From positions 1-35,629 of IMG/VR virus record IMGVR_UViG_3300044949_001473: DNA of 35,629 bases; one strand, 5' to 3'. Origin of the DNA: a virus. The notes beneath the pieces were generated by a model. That model was not told the DNA's origin and did no database searches. It saw only the letters and a list, made by a program, of their open reading frames with translations. Each line of letters begins with the position of its first letter. Within the stretch, counting starts at the first letter, position 1. The translations under genes were made by a program, and so were the position numbers. Positions 17,991 through 24,580 of this stretch are shown here, piece after piece.

Positions 17991-20021
17991 TTATCTATAA
18001 ATTCCAGTATATATATCGTCATTAGCTCCGCCTACAAACCATTCTGGTCCCTTATACATGTTGCCATCAGTTTTATAGGAATCTTTAGCGTTTGCACCAA
18101 TAACATCATAGTCTATAGCTTTTAATGATCTATTAATTTGTCTTGCTAACATATTTGCTATTAATAATGAACTATATCGGTCTTTTCTCATTCGGCCTTT
18201 TTTGCCTCCTGGAAGTTTGGTTTCTGGGGTATCCCATCGATCTCTAGCATTTGGACCATTACTTGTTTGAGTCATTACTATGGTTGTTAATTCATTTTTT
18301 AGTTCTTCTATTTCTAGAATACATTCACTTAAACTATCATATAAGGGACTAAGATCATCTGTAAAGATATCTTTTCCTTCGCTTTCCATAGCTAAGCCTA
18401 AAGTTAAATTATCGAAAGATGGGAATAATAAAGCCTTGTCTTCAAAATCTTTCCTTAATCCGTGATTAGCCTGACTTGTCCATTCTGCTTTGGCGAATTG
18501 TACTAATTCTAATATATGAAGACCGGGTTGATTGTCTGTATCTTTACCTTTATCTTCATTAATGATTGGCCAGATTAATTGTTCTCCTGGCTCTAGTTTT
18601 CCTGGGTCGTGCAGGGCTTCTTCTATAGCAACACCGCCGCCCTGGGCGTCCATTCCTATTTTTATAGGATTAAAGGTTTTCATTAAATTTCTAATTTTTC
18701 TTGTACAAAAACCATAAAAGTCATAGTCCTGAATCAGACCCTTTTTAAGTCTTTCTTTAAAGTTATTTCTATTTGTTGTCCAACAATAGACTATTCTATT
18801 ATGATCAGGATTTACTTCTATAATAACAATACTAAAATTATCTTGTTCACTCGCTGGGTCAATACCATAAATGTATTGTTTTTTAGGGTCTCCTTTGATA
18901 GTAGCGTCAAACAATAAAGGTTTATCATTAATGATGATGTTCGTATTGGAAACAACACAATTTTCTATCAGACTTCTACGGAAAAATCCTTCGCTATCTT
19001 TTACGAAACATGCGGCATATTCCATATTATAAATACCAGTATGGATTGTCGCTTTTGCTCTGCTGACTTGTTTATCATCCATGAATCCTTTAGGAATTAA
19101 TTCATAGGGTATTCTAATTATACTATAATCTCTCCAATTAAAATTACTAGGAACCTCTCCTTTGAATATTTCTTCTAATTTATGATTATCTCCTTTGCTT
19201 TCTATAATTGCTTTATATCTTTTCCAATAGCTTGCAAAATGTTTAAAGTCATAGTCGGCAGTTCCAGATATAATTGCTTGATTACCCATTTTAGTATTTA
19301 ATTCTTCCAAATCATCATTCCATATACCAGCCTGAATCATGGCTTGTTTACGAGCTTGTTCTTTAACGTTTTGTATAGGACTGGCGCTAACAGCAGCGAA
19401 TCCAGACACAACTGTTTCATAGATATCAGGACTTATAGATGCGAATTCGTCTGCTATAATAATATGCGCTCTAAGACCTCTGATTTTACTACCATCGCCC
19501 ATAGGAATAGCTATTGTCCAACTGTCTCCAAGTCTCATAGTACATCTATCAACATCTCTTCTTGGGCCATCATCATTACCACTAAAAATACTTCGTAATA
19601 TTGGACTATTTCTCCAAATAGTTTCCATATATTCGAATATAATTTTGCTCTGTCGAAATGCTGCTCCAACAACAACAATTTTTGTTCCTGGGAAAAATGC
19701 GCACCTTAATACAGAATACAATGCTAACAAAAAACTTTTACCCCAACCACGGCTTGCTATATACATAGGAAACGATCTTATCCAAAATTCTTGTATAATA
19801 GCAATTTGTATTGGATGTAATTCAATATTGAATAATAGTTTGCATGTTGTACCAATATATTTAGGATCTCTTAAAAGCTTTAATAGATGAAGATCAGGAT
19901 TTTCTATATCCCTCTCTTCTCTGTGTATCATGGGATTATCCACCACATTAAGTATGGATAAATCTCCTAATCCTAGCCAAGCATCATCAAAATTAGCAAT
20001 AATATTCTGATTATTTGGCAT
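17991..20021 (-). CDS. terL: Terminase large subunit
   Basis: A 676-aa DNA packaging motor. The ATPase part shows a Walker A loop 'ASRGWGKSF' (about residues 89-97), a coupling/adenine region 'GAAFRQSKIIFEYM', and a Walker B 'HIIIADE' (186-192). The nuclease part has 'YGIDPASEQDNFSIVIIEV' with D388 and 'IGMDAQGGG' with D458; 'RKDRYSSLLIANMLA' near the C-terminus supplies the probable third acidic residue. It cuts concatemeric DNA and pumps it through the portal encoded next. Its start overlaps the end of the CxC protein gene by 11 bases. The length is larger than the usual 450-600 aa, due to a long linker around residues 215-300. Confidence 0.95.
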   Translation of the reverse strand: MPNNQNIIANFDDAWLGLGDLSILNVVDNPMIHREERDIENPDLHLLKLLRDPKYIGTTCKLLFNIELHPIQIAIIQEFWIRSFPMYIASRGWGKSFLLALYSVLRCAFFPGTKIVVVGAAFRQSKIIFEYMETIWRNSPILRSIFSGNDDGPRRDVDRCTMRLGDSWTIAIPMGDGSKIRGLRAHIIIADEFASISPDIYETVVSGFAAVSASPIQNVKEQARKQAMIQAGIWNDDLEELNTKMGNQAIISGTADYDFKHFASYWKRYKAIIESKGDNHKLEEIFKGEVPSNFNWRDYSIIRIPYELIPKGFMDDKQVSRAKATIHTGIYNMEYAACFVKDSEGFFRRSLIENCVVSNTNIIINDKPLLFDATIKGDPKKQYIYGIDPASEQDNFSIVIIEVNPDHNRIVYCWTTNRNNFKERLKKGLIQDYDFYGFCTRKIRNLMKTFNPIKIGMDAQGGGVAIEEALHDPGKLEPGEQLIWPIINEDKGKDTDNQPGLHILELVQFAKAEWTSQANHGLRKDFEDKALLFPSFDNLTLGLAMESEGKDIFTDDLSPLYDSLSECILEIEELKNELTTIVMTQTSNGPNARDRWDTPETKLPGGKKGRMRKDRYSSLLIANMLARQINRSLKAIDYDVIGANAKDSYKTDGNMYKGPEWFVGGANDDIYTGIYR

Positions 20022-20583
20022 TTTTTGCTTTTAGTCTGCGAGAAGTTTTGATTGCTCTGGAGACTACCATTCTGGCAATAGTTTCAACAAAAGGTAAATT
20101 ACGTTTAGCGCTTTCTTCTTTTAGCCATCCAAGAATAGTAGACATATTTTCTTCGCACCAATCATTGCCCTTTTCGTTCATTTGTATCGCGTGTCGTTTG
20201 CAACTACAAGTAGGAGTTGTTTTGATTCCCATTGTTGCTATCATGCCAGATAGTATTGTTCCAGGACCATCAGGGTCTGATTCTAGTGTTTTTGGAAATA
20301 GCGACTGTAGAAAAGATTGAGGATCATGTCCAAATTTAGATAATAAGATAGATTCAAGATTTTCAACGGTTAAGTTTAAAACGCCTATATTATCATTACT
20401 ATCATCTAACAACATAATTGGAGTAGGAATTCCAACAATCTGTGCATACATAGTATTATTAACTGGTCTAATTATATAGGTTACATCCAATTCTGTATAT
20501 GTTATTGGTTCTGGTTTTATTATATTGCCATTTGATCCTGCGTATGGCGGCTGTTGTAATGTGATTTGTTTATTAAGTTTCAT
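20011..20583 (-). CDS. CxC-motif protein of unknown function
   Basis: The ATG at 20583 has an AAGGAG site seven bases away and gives a 190-aa protein (MKLNKQITLQQPPYAGSNGN). A TTG 24 bases upstream keeps the frame but has a poorer site. The C-terminal half contains 'GIKTTPTCSCKRHAIQMNEK' then 'WCEENMSTILGWLKEESAKR' and 'PFVETIARMVVSRAI', a Cys-x-Cys plus helical module that I associate with small phage/bacterial proteins of unknown role, possibly metal binding. It overlaps the ERCC4 nuclease gene upstream and the terminase gene downstream, so it is likely translated together with packaging genes. A small-terminase or packaging cofactor role is conceivable but unproven. Confidence 0.75.
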   Translation of the reverse strand: MKLNKQITLQQPPYAGSNGNIIKPEPITYTELDVTYIIRPVNNTMYAQIVGIPTPIMLLDDSNDNIGVLNLTVENLESILLSKFGHDPQSFLQSLFPKTLESDPDGPGTILSGMIATMGIKTTPTCSCKRHAIQMNEKGNDWCEENMSTILGWLKEESAKRNLPFVETIARMVVSRAIKTSRRLKAKNAK

Positions 20584-21067
20584 TTTTATTCTCCTTTTTT
20601 TTGACAATTTCCTCTATATAATAAATCTTTTTTAGTATGTATTCTGCCATTTTTTGAGCATTTGACGAATCTCCACAAAAATATACTATGATATTATGAT
20701 TAATTTGCAACTCCAAAATATTTTTAATTAGAAAAGCTGGAGTTATTTTTATTTTATCCCACATTTTTTTAGGAACAGTGCTTCCTATCGGATAAATCAA
20801 TAAATCCTCTAAATCAAATTCCATTAATAAAAAAGGATATTTAATATTGCTGAGGCGAGATATTACATCTGCAAATCTGCTTTCCACAATATTATTAGCA
20901 AATTCGCTAGCGCTTTTTTTTCTTTCAATACATACTATATTTTCTAGTCCTTCTACACTATAATCGCCAGTATCTAACTTTCTGTTAGCAGTAGCGTGAT
21001 GGGGAAAATTCCACGGCTGTTGTTCTCTGGTATCTATAACAATAATAAAGTCATTATGATTTGCCAT
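20573..21067 (-). CDS. ERCC4-fold nuclease
   Basis: A 164-aa single-domain protein with the XPF/ERCC4 nuclease pattern: 'IDTREQQPWNFP' (D12 and the following TRE), 'LDTGDYSVEG' (G34-D35) and 'IERKKSASEF' (E48-R49-K50). These supply the acidic and lysine residues that bind metal and cut branched or flap DNA. No helix-hairpin-helix follows, as is usual for compact phage members. It probably resolves replication or recombination intermediates before packaging, given the nearby HNH and terminase genes. It overlaps the HNH gene by 14 bases. Confidence 0.85.
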   Translation of the reverse strand: MANHNDFIIVIDTREQQPWNFPHHATANRKLDTGDYSVEGLENIVCIERKKSASEFANNIVESRFADVISRLSNIKYPFLLMEFDLEDLLIYPIGSTVPKKMWDKIKITPAFLIKNILELQINHNIIVYFCGDSSNAQKMAEYILKKIYYIEEIVKKKENKNET

Positions 21068-21329
21068 ATTTTTTGCTCGCTACTATTTTTAGAAATACTG
21101 ATTCGTATAAGTGTTCTAATCCTTTAATCATTTTATGGTGCTGATAACATAAAGTTATTCCATTATCAATATTAAATCTTAAACCAATATTATGTGCCCA
21201 AGTTTTGATATGATGAGCGTTTAATTTTCTTTTACAATTACAATTTGGCCATTGACATTTAAAGTTATCTCTTTTATAAACATCTTGTCTCCATCTTTTA
21301 TAAATAGGATCGTTAAAGTTTCTATTCAT
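21054..21329 (-). CDS. HNH endonuclease
   Basis: A 91-aa protein with zinc-ligand Cys25 and Cys30 ('FKCQWPNCNCKRK'), the 'LNAHHIKTWA' His pair (39-40), Asn in 'FNIDNGITLC' and His64-His65 in 'CYQHHKMI'. This is the full beta-beta-alpha-metal core with C/H zinc ligands. Small free-standing HNH proteins near the terminase often assist DNA packaging in phages such as HK97, but they can also be homing nucleases; its tight overlap with both neighbours favours the packaging role. The gene overlaps gmd by 8 bases. Confidence 0.88.
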   Translation of the reverse strand: MNRNFNDPIYKRWRQDVYKRDNFKCQWPNCNCKRKLNAHHIKTWAHNIGLRFNIDNGITLCYQHHKMIKGLEHLYESVFLKIVASKKYGKS

Positions 21330-22314
21330 ATCTGCTAGACTCTATATCAGATACCACCATATCCTCTACAAGTTGATTGAATGATATTTTTGGTTTCCAT
21401 CCTAAAACTTTAAGTGCTTTTGTAGAATCCCCTTTTAAAAATTCTACTTCAGCTGGTCGGTATAATTCTGGATCAATTTCTATATAGTCTAAATAGTTTA
21501 AATTAAGAAATTTAAAAGCTTTTTCTAGAAATTCTTCAACCGTGTGTGATTGTCCGGTACTAATAACAAAATCATCTGGCACCCCATTACTTAGCATCAA
21601 TTTCATAGCTTCAACATAATCTTTTGCGTGTCCCCAATCTCTAACAGCTTTAATATTTCCTAGTTTTAATTTTTGGTCTGTTTTTTTATTAACAAGACGT
21701 CCTATATATTTTGTGATTTTACGAGTAACAAAATTTTCCCCTCTTCTTGGACTTTCGTGATTAAATAATATTCCGCTTGTAGCATATATATTATATGCTT
21801 CTCTGTATATTTGTACCATTCTGTGACTAGATAATTTAGATACAGCATAAGGACTTTGCGGTAAAAATGGAGTAGTCTCATTTTGATATTTTCCGCCATC
21901 ATCATCCAATAAGTAGTTACATCCAAACATTTCGCTGGTACTAGCTTGATAGAATCTTGTTGTTGATGAAAATTTTCTAATATTTTCTAGAATGTTAATA
22001 ACTCCAACAGCATTAATCTCAAATGTTGTTGTTGGTTGTTTAAAACTAGTAGCAACATGACTCTGTGCTGCTAAATTATAAAAATGTTGTGGCCTATACT
22101 TAGTTATAATATTTACACAATCAGCAGGATCTGTTATATCAAACTCTTCCATTATAAGTTTTGGATGTTTTAATAAGTGTTTAATTCTCTGAAAATTATT
22201 GTTACTACTACGTCTATACAGTCCAACAACATTATATCCGCTATGAAGCAATGAATCTGCTAAATAACTTCCGTCTTGACCAGTTATTCCTGTTATAGCT
22301 GCTGTTTTAGTCAT
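21322..22314 (-). CDS. gmd: GDP-mannose 4,6-dehydratase
   Basis: A 330-aa extended short-chain dehydrogenase that converts GDP-mannose to GDP-4-keto-6-deoxymannose, the first step to GDP-fucose, rhamnose or perosamine sugars. It has the NAD(P)-binding 'GITGQDG' (9-15), 'VVGLYRRSS' with the two Arg that favour NADPH, 'NLAAQSHV', catalytic Thr126 and Glu128 in 'STSEMFG', and Tyr156/Lys160 in 'YAVSK'. 'NHESPRRGENFVTRKI' and 'RDWGHAKDYVEAM' are family-specific substrate segments. The length is normal (Escherichia coli enzyme 373 aa, phage forms shorter). It lies inside a DNA-processing operon and overlaps both neighbours. It may alter host surface glycans or nucleotide sugars; no epimerase/reductase partner is in the window. 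Confidence 0.95.
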   Translation of the reverse strand: MTKTAAITGITGQDGSYLADSLLHSGYNVVGLYRRSSNNNFQRIKHLLKHPKLIMEEFDITDPADCVNIITKYRPQHFYNLAAQSHVATSFKQPTTTFEINAVGVINILENIRKFSSTTRFYQASTSEMFGCNYLLDDDGGKYQNETTPFLPQSPYAVSKLSSHRMVQIYREAYNIYATSGILFNHESPRRGENFVTRKITKYIGRLVNKKTDQKLKLGNIKAVRDWGHAKDYVEAMKLMLSNGVPDDFVISTGQSHTVEEFLEKAFKFLNLNYLDYIEIDPELYRPAEVEFLKGDSTKALKVLGWKPKISFNQLVEDMVVSDIESSRYE

Positions 22315-23123
22315 TCTATAGTATCCGGTGTTAAAAATGGTTTGTCTACGATACCATCTTGATATTGATGGTATTCTTGTAATTTGTTTTTGTTCTTTTC
22401 TGTTGCAATAGCTAGTATCTCCATTTCTCTTCCTTCTTTTTCTCTTATTGTTTCATCTTCTAGCATACGAATCAATCCTATCCAAGAGCTTTTGCCATCT
22501 TCTATTCTTTTAATCCTTTGCTCTCTTGTTGCTTTGAGATCCTTACTAATTTTTTGTTGTTCATTTAATAGTTTTGTATATTCATTTGTATAATTAGCAA
22601 TACTGTTACGAGCAAAACTTAATTGGGTTTCTAGATTAGCCAATTTTGGTATATCTCGTTGATCTTCTGGTTTTTCGTATTCTTTATCAACAAGTTGTTG
22701 TAATTTATCAGTTTCTGCAATATGTCTTTTTCGTTCTTTCATACTGCGATTAATAAGAATATCAATAGTAATAAATTGTTTAATCTGTAGTTCTTCTGCT
22801 GGCAAAACGTCTTCTCTGAACTGTTGAATTAGACCGACCCATGTATCTTCAAAATATTCTAGTTCACCACTATCTTTATCAAACTGCCTAATTATTTCTG
22901 ACCAGAATGTTTTTGTGTGTAGTTTACGTTTAAGGATCTCAAGGTCTTTAGAATTTTCATTAGAAGTAATATTATTTTCTTTTATATATCTATTAATAGG
23001 ATCAGGATTCCTATTTAATGCTTCAGCTATTTCTTCAACTGATAGTACTACCAAATTTTCTCGTATAAATTTTTCTTCTTCAAGACTCAGTTGTCCTCGT
23101 TTTTTTGGAACATTTCCAGCCAT
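22311..23123 (-). CDS. HTH protein, candidate small terminase subunit
   Basis: A 270-aa protein. The N-terminal 50 residues contain a helix-turn-helix ('EEEKFIRENLVVLSVEEIAE', 'ALNRNPDPINRYIKEN'). The rest is charged and almost all helical with long coiled-coil potential ('LQQLVDKEYEKPEDQR', 'LLNEQQKISKDLKATREQRI'). An HTH plus helical oligomerisation part, a few genes ahead of the large terminase, is how small terminases are built. The distance (four genes) and length are larger than typical, so another DNA-binding regulator is possible. A good AGGA site precedes the ATG, which lies inside the end of the sigma-like gene (37-base overlap). Confidence 0.6.
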   Translation of the reverse strand: MAGNVPKKRGQLSLEEEKFIRENLVVLSVEEIAEALNRNPDPINRYIKENNITSNENSKDLEILKRKLHTKTFWSEIIRQFDKDSGELEYFEDTWVGLIQQFREDVLPAEELQIKQFITIDILINRSMKERKRHIAETDKLQQLVDKEYEKPEDQRDIPKLANLETQLSFARNSIANYTNEYTKLLNEQQKISKDLKATREQRIKRIEDGKSSWIGLIRMLEDETIREKEGREMEILAIATEKNKNKLQEYHQYQDGIVDKPFLTPDTIE

Positions 23124-23725
23124 TTGTCTTTTCCTATTAATAGTTCTATATGATTCTGTAATTTTTTAAGTTGTTGTTTTGGAATTTTCTCGCCATGTTT
23201 TAATCGTAAATAACTTTCTCTAAATTCTGGTTCAATGTTTTCATCAAGTATTTTTATAATCTCTGAGTTTTGCATTTTAGAATCAAAGCTTTTATTATTG
23301 CTTATGTCGTATTCTATATACGATGGCTGCATAATATTCTTTTTTGCAATATTGCGCGATGCCCATGTGGAATATAGTTCGCAGTCATCTTTATTTGTAT
23401 ATTTAGAACATTGGTTTTTTGAAATTTTATAATTGGGATCATATAATGGACAAGATAAACATGGAATATCCGGTCTCTGGTAATTATTACGCTTATAGTT
23501 AAACAAACGATTTCTTACATGCGTCCACAAGAAATTTTCTAGTGGTCTTTTATTGTCATATTTTTCTAGACCTTCTAAAGCAAAGATAGCAGCTTGCTGT
23601 TTCATATCTTCAATGTCGTGGTATCCAAAACGAAATTTATGTGCTAATCTTTTACCTATATTATCTAGTACTCTTAAAAAATCTTCTTCTGATACTTTAT
23701 TATTTGTTTTCTTTTGTTTGCTCAT
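23087..23725 (-). CDS. Sigma-70 region-2-like protein with four-Cys cluster
   Basis: A 212-aa protein. Residues about 14-85 match sigma region 2: 'FGYHDIEDMKQQAAIFALEG' then 'LEKYDNKRPLENFLWTHVRN' and 'RLFNYKRNN', the helices that bind the RNA polymerase clamp and melt the -10. It then has Cys89, Cys92, Cys106 and Cys115 (C-x2-C-x13-C-x8-C), a probable zinc knuckle followed by 'STWASRNIAKKN'. The C-terminal helix 'EFRESYLRLKHGEKIPKQQL' could be a remnant of region 4. Such divergent sigma factors act as late-gene specificity factors, as T4 gp55 does. It is the second gene of an operon behind a host-type promoter, hence expected early or middle. Confidence 0.78.
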   Translation of the reverse strand: MSKQKKTNNKVSEEDFLRVLDNIGKRLAHKFRFGYHDIEDMKQQAAIFALEGLEKYDNKRPLENFLWTHVRNRLFNYKRNNYQRPDIPCLSCPLYDPNYKISKNQCSKYTNKDDCELYSTWASRNIAKKNIMQPSYIEYDISNNKSFDSKMQNSEIIKILDENIEPEFRESYLRLKHGEKIPKQQLKKLQNHIELLIGKDKWLEMFQKNEDN

Positions 23726-23855
23726 TTAATAATTCTGCTATGGTTTTGCCTTCTGGTAAATTTAAATCTGCCGCAATAGCACGATCAGAAACATCACAAC
23801 CAGATGCTTTGATATCCAAAACAGAATCAATTAGATTAATTTGTTCTTTTGTCAT
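23700..23855 (-). CDS. Small early protein (51 aa)
   Basis: The ATG at 23855 follows AAGGAG with a five-base spacer, so I choose it over a longer in-frame start. The product, MTKEQINLIDSVLDIKASGC followed by 'DRAIAADLNLPEGKTIAELL', is acidic and helical. The pattern helix-turn-helix ('DRAIAADLNLPEG') is suggestive but too short to call. It is the first gene after the divergent promoter and overlaps the sigma-like gene by 26 bases, which points to translational coupling. Possibly a leader or a small regulator. Confidence 0.65.
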   Translation of the reverse strand: MTKEQINLIDSVLDIKASGCDVSDRAIAADLNLPEGKTIAELLNEQTKENK

Positions 23856-23864
23856 AAAAACTCC

Positions 23865-23895
23865 TTGCGCGAAACTTGTCAACCTTTAGTATAAT
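23865..23895 (+). promoter_or_regulatory. Possible promoter for the two plus-strand genes
   Basis: A consensus TATAAT at 23890-23895 with a weak TTGCGC 19 bases upstream. It overlaps the minus-strand promoter and the inverted repeat. The -10 is perfect, the -35 poor, so activation or weak basal use is likely. Confidence 0.45.
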
Positions 23896-23903
23896 AAGGT
23901 TGA
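23879..23903. promoter_or_regulatory. Inverted repeat overlapping divergent promoters (candidate operator)
   Basis: TCAACCTT and AAGGTTGA form perfect 8-base arms around a nine-base AT centre. The centre carries the -10 elements of both directions, so a dimeric repressor bound here would block both transcripts. The plus-strand DNA-binding gene 39 bases away is the obvious candidate regulator. Confidence 0.55.
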
Positions 23904-23918
23904 TACGTTTTTAGTCAA
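23891..23918 (-). promoter_or_regulatory. Sigma70-like promoter for the sigma/terminase operon
   Basis: The minus strand has TTGACT (23913-23918) and, 16 bases on, TATTAT (23891-23896); an alternative -10 TATACT would be 19 bases away. The expected start near 23884 leaves a leader of about 30 bases before the ATG at 23855. It is the strongest host-type promoter I see. Confidence 0.6.
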
Positions 23919-23941
23919 TATACATAAAAAGGAACACATTT

Positions 23942-24178
23942 ATGGCTAATTATAAAAAGTGGTCAAATGCAGAACTTGATTTTATTCAAAGTAATCACGG
24001 AATATTATGTGATGAAGCCTTGGCGTCAAAATTAAGCCAAATGACAGGACAAAATATTAGTACTGCTATGGTTCGTCGCCAGAGGCGCAAGCTATCTCTC
24101 AAAAAGAGCAGGGGTCGTCCAAAGAAAATCATTTCAAATAATGTAACACCAGTATCTAATGATGTGGTAGAAGCATGA
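23942..24178 (+). CDS. Small DNA-binding protein with HTH-like part and AT-hook
   Basis: A 78-aa basic protein, MANYKKWSNAELDFIQSNHG. The pattern 'W-x-x-x-E-x-x-F-I-x-x-N … EALASKLSQMTGQNISTAMV' followed by 'RRQRRKL' resembles a Myb/HTH DNA-binding helix set, and 'KSRGRPKKI' is an AT-hook that grips the minor groove of AT DNA. An AAGGA site precedes the ATG. It is divergent from the sigma/terminase operon and next to an inverted repeat, so it is probably the regulator of that switch. It overlaps the next gene by 4 bases. The N-terminal pattern is also recognisable in the HTH of the candidate small terminase. Confidence 0.75.
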   Translation: MANYKKWSNAELDFIQSNHGILCDEALASKLSQMTGQNISTAMVRRQRRKLSLKKSRGRPKKIISNNVTPVSNDVVEA

Positions 24179-24474
24179 AGTATATTTTGATACTAATGTT
24201 ATTGTTTTGCTGTTGTGGCGCCAACTGGTGTCACAAACCGTCCCAACAGTATCAGGTTATTCCCCAACCAGTAGTTGTATACAGTGGACATGCAACTTAT
24301 TACGGGTATTACTCTCATTATTATATTCCTGTTGTAACTCAAAATATAAGGTATGTTCCTTATATCGAAAATAGAATAGATTATAGACAAGTTATAAACT
24401 ATAATGCATATCCTACTGTTCCAATAGAACAATATAATTATATATATCCATATCCATACGGATATAATTATTAA
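24175..24474 (+). CDS. Tyr-rich exported or membrane-anchored protein
   Basis: A 99-aa protein. Residues 1-16 (MKYILILMLLFCCCGA) form a short hydrophobic signal-like segment with three Cys, though a strict lipobox is not evident. The remainder has little charge and is extremely Tyr/Pro/Val-rich ('YYGYYSHYYIPVV', 'YNYIYPYPYGYNY'), like low-complexity envelope proteins. It is co-transcribed with the DNA-binding protein (ATGA overlap) and followed by a strong terminator. A superinfection-exclusion or envelope role would fit a short phage operon expressed apart from the rest, but this is conjecture. Confidence 0.65.
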   Translation: MKYILILMLLFCCCGANWCHKPSQQYQVIPQPVVVYSGHATYYGYYSHYYIPVVTQNIRYVPYIENRIDYRQVINYNAYPTVPIEQYNYIYPYPYGYNY

Positions 24475-24480
24475 ACTAAG

Positions 24481-24506
24481 GGCAAGCGAAAGCTTGCCTT
24501 TTTTTT
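24481..24506 (+). terminator. Intrinsic terminator of the plus-strand operon
   Basis: GGCAAGC, GAAA tetraloop, GCTTGCC, then eight T. It lies six bases after the Tyr-rich gene stop. The opposite strand has no good T run, so it mainly stops plus-strand transcription. Confidence 0.93.
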
Positions 24507-24580
24507 ATGGGGCTATGTCTACTGTAGACGCAACTTCAATACTGAAACTAAATAATATTCTGTCATAATTTATACTTCTA

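Noticed and set aside
24517-24529. GTCTAC-T-GTAGAC palindrome just after the plus-strand terminator
   Set aside because: Short, single, with no T run or partner site; could be chance, so not annotated.
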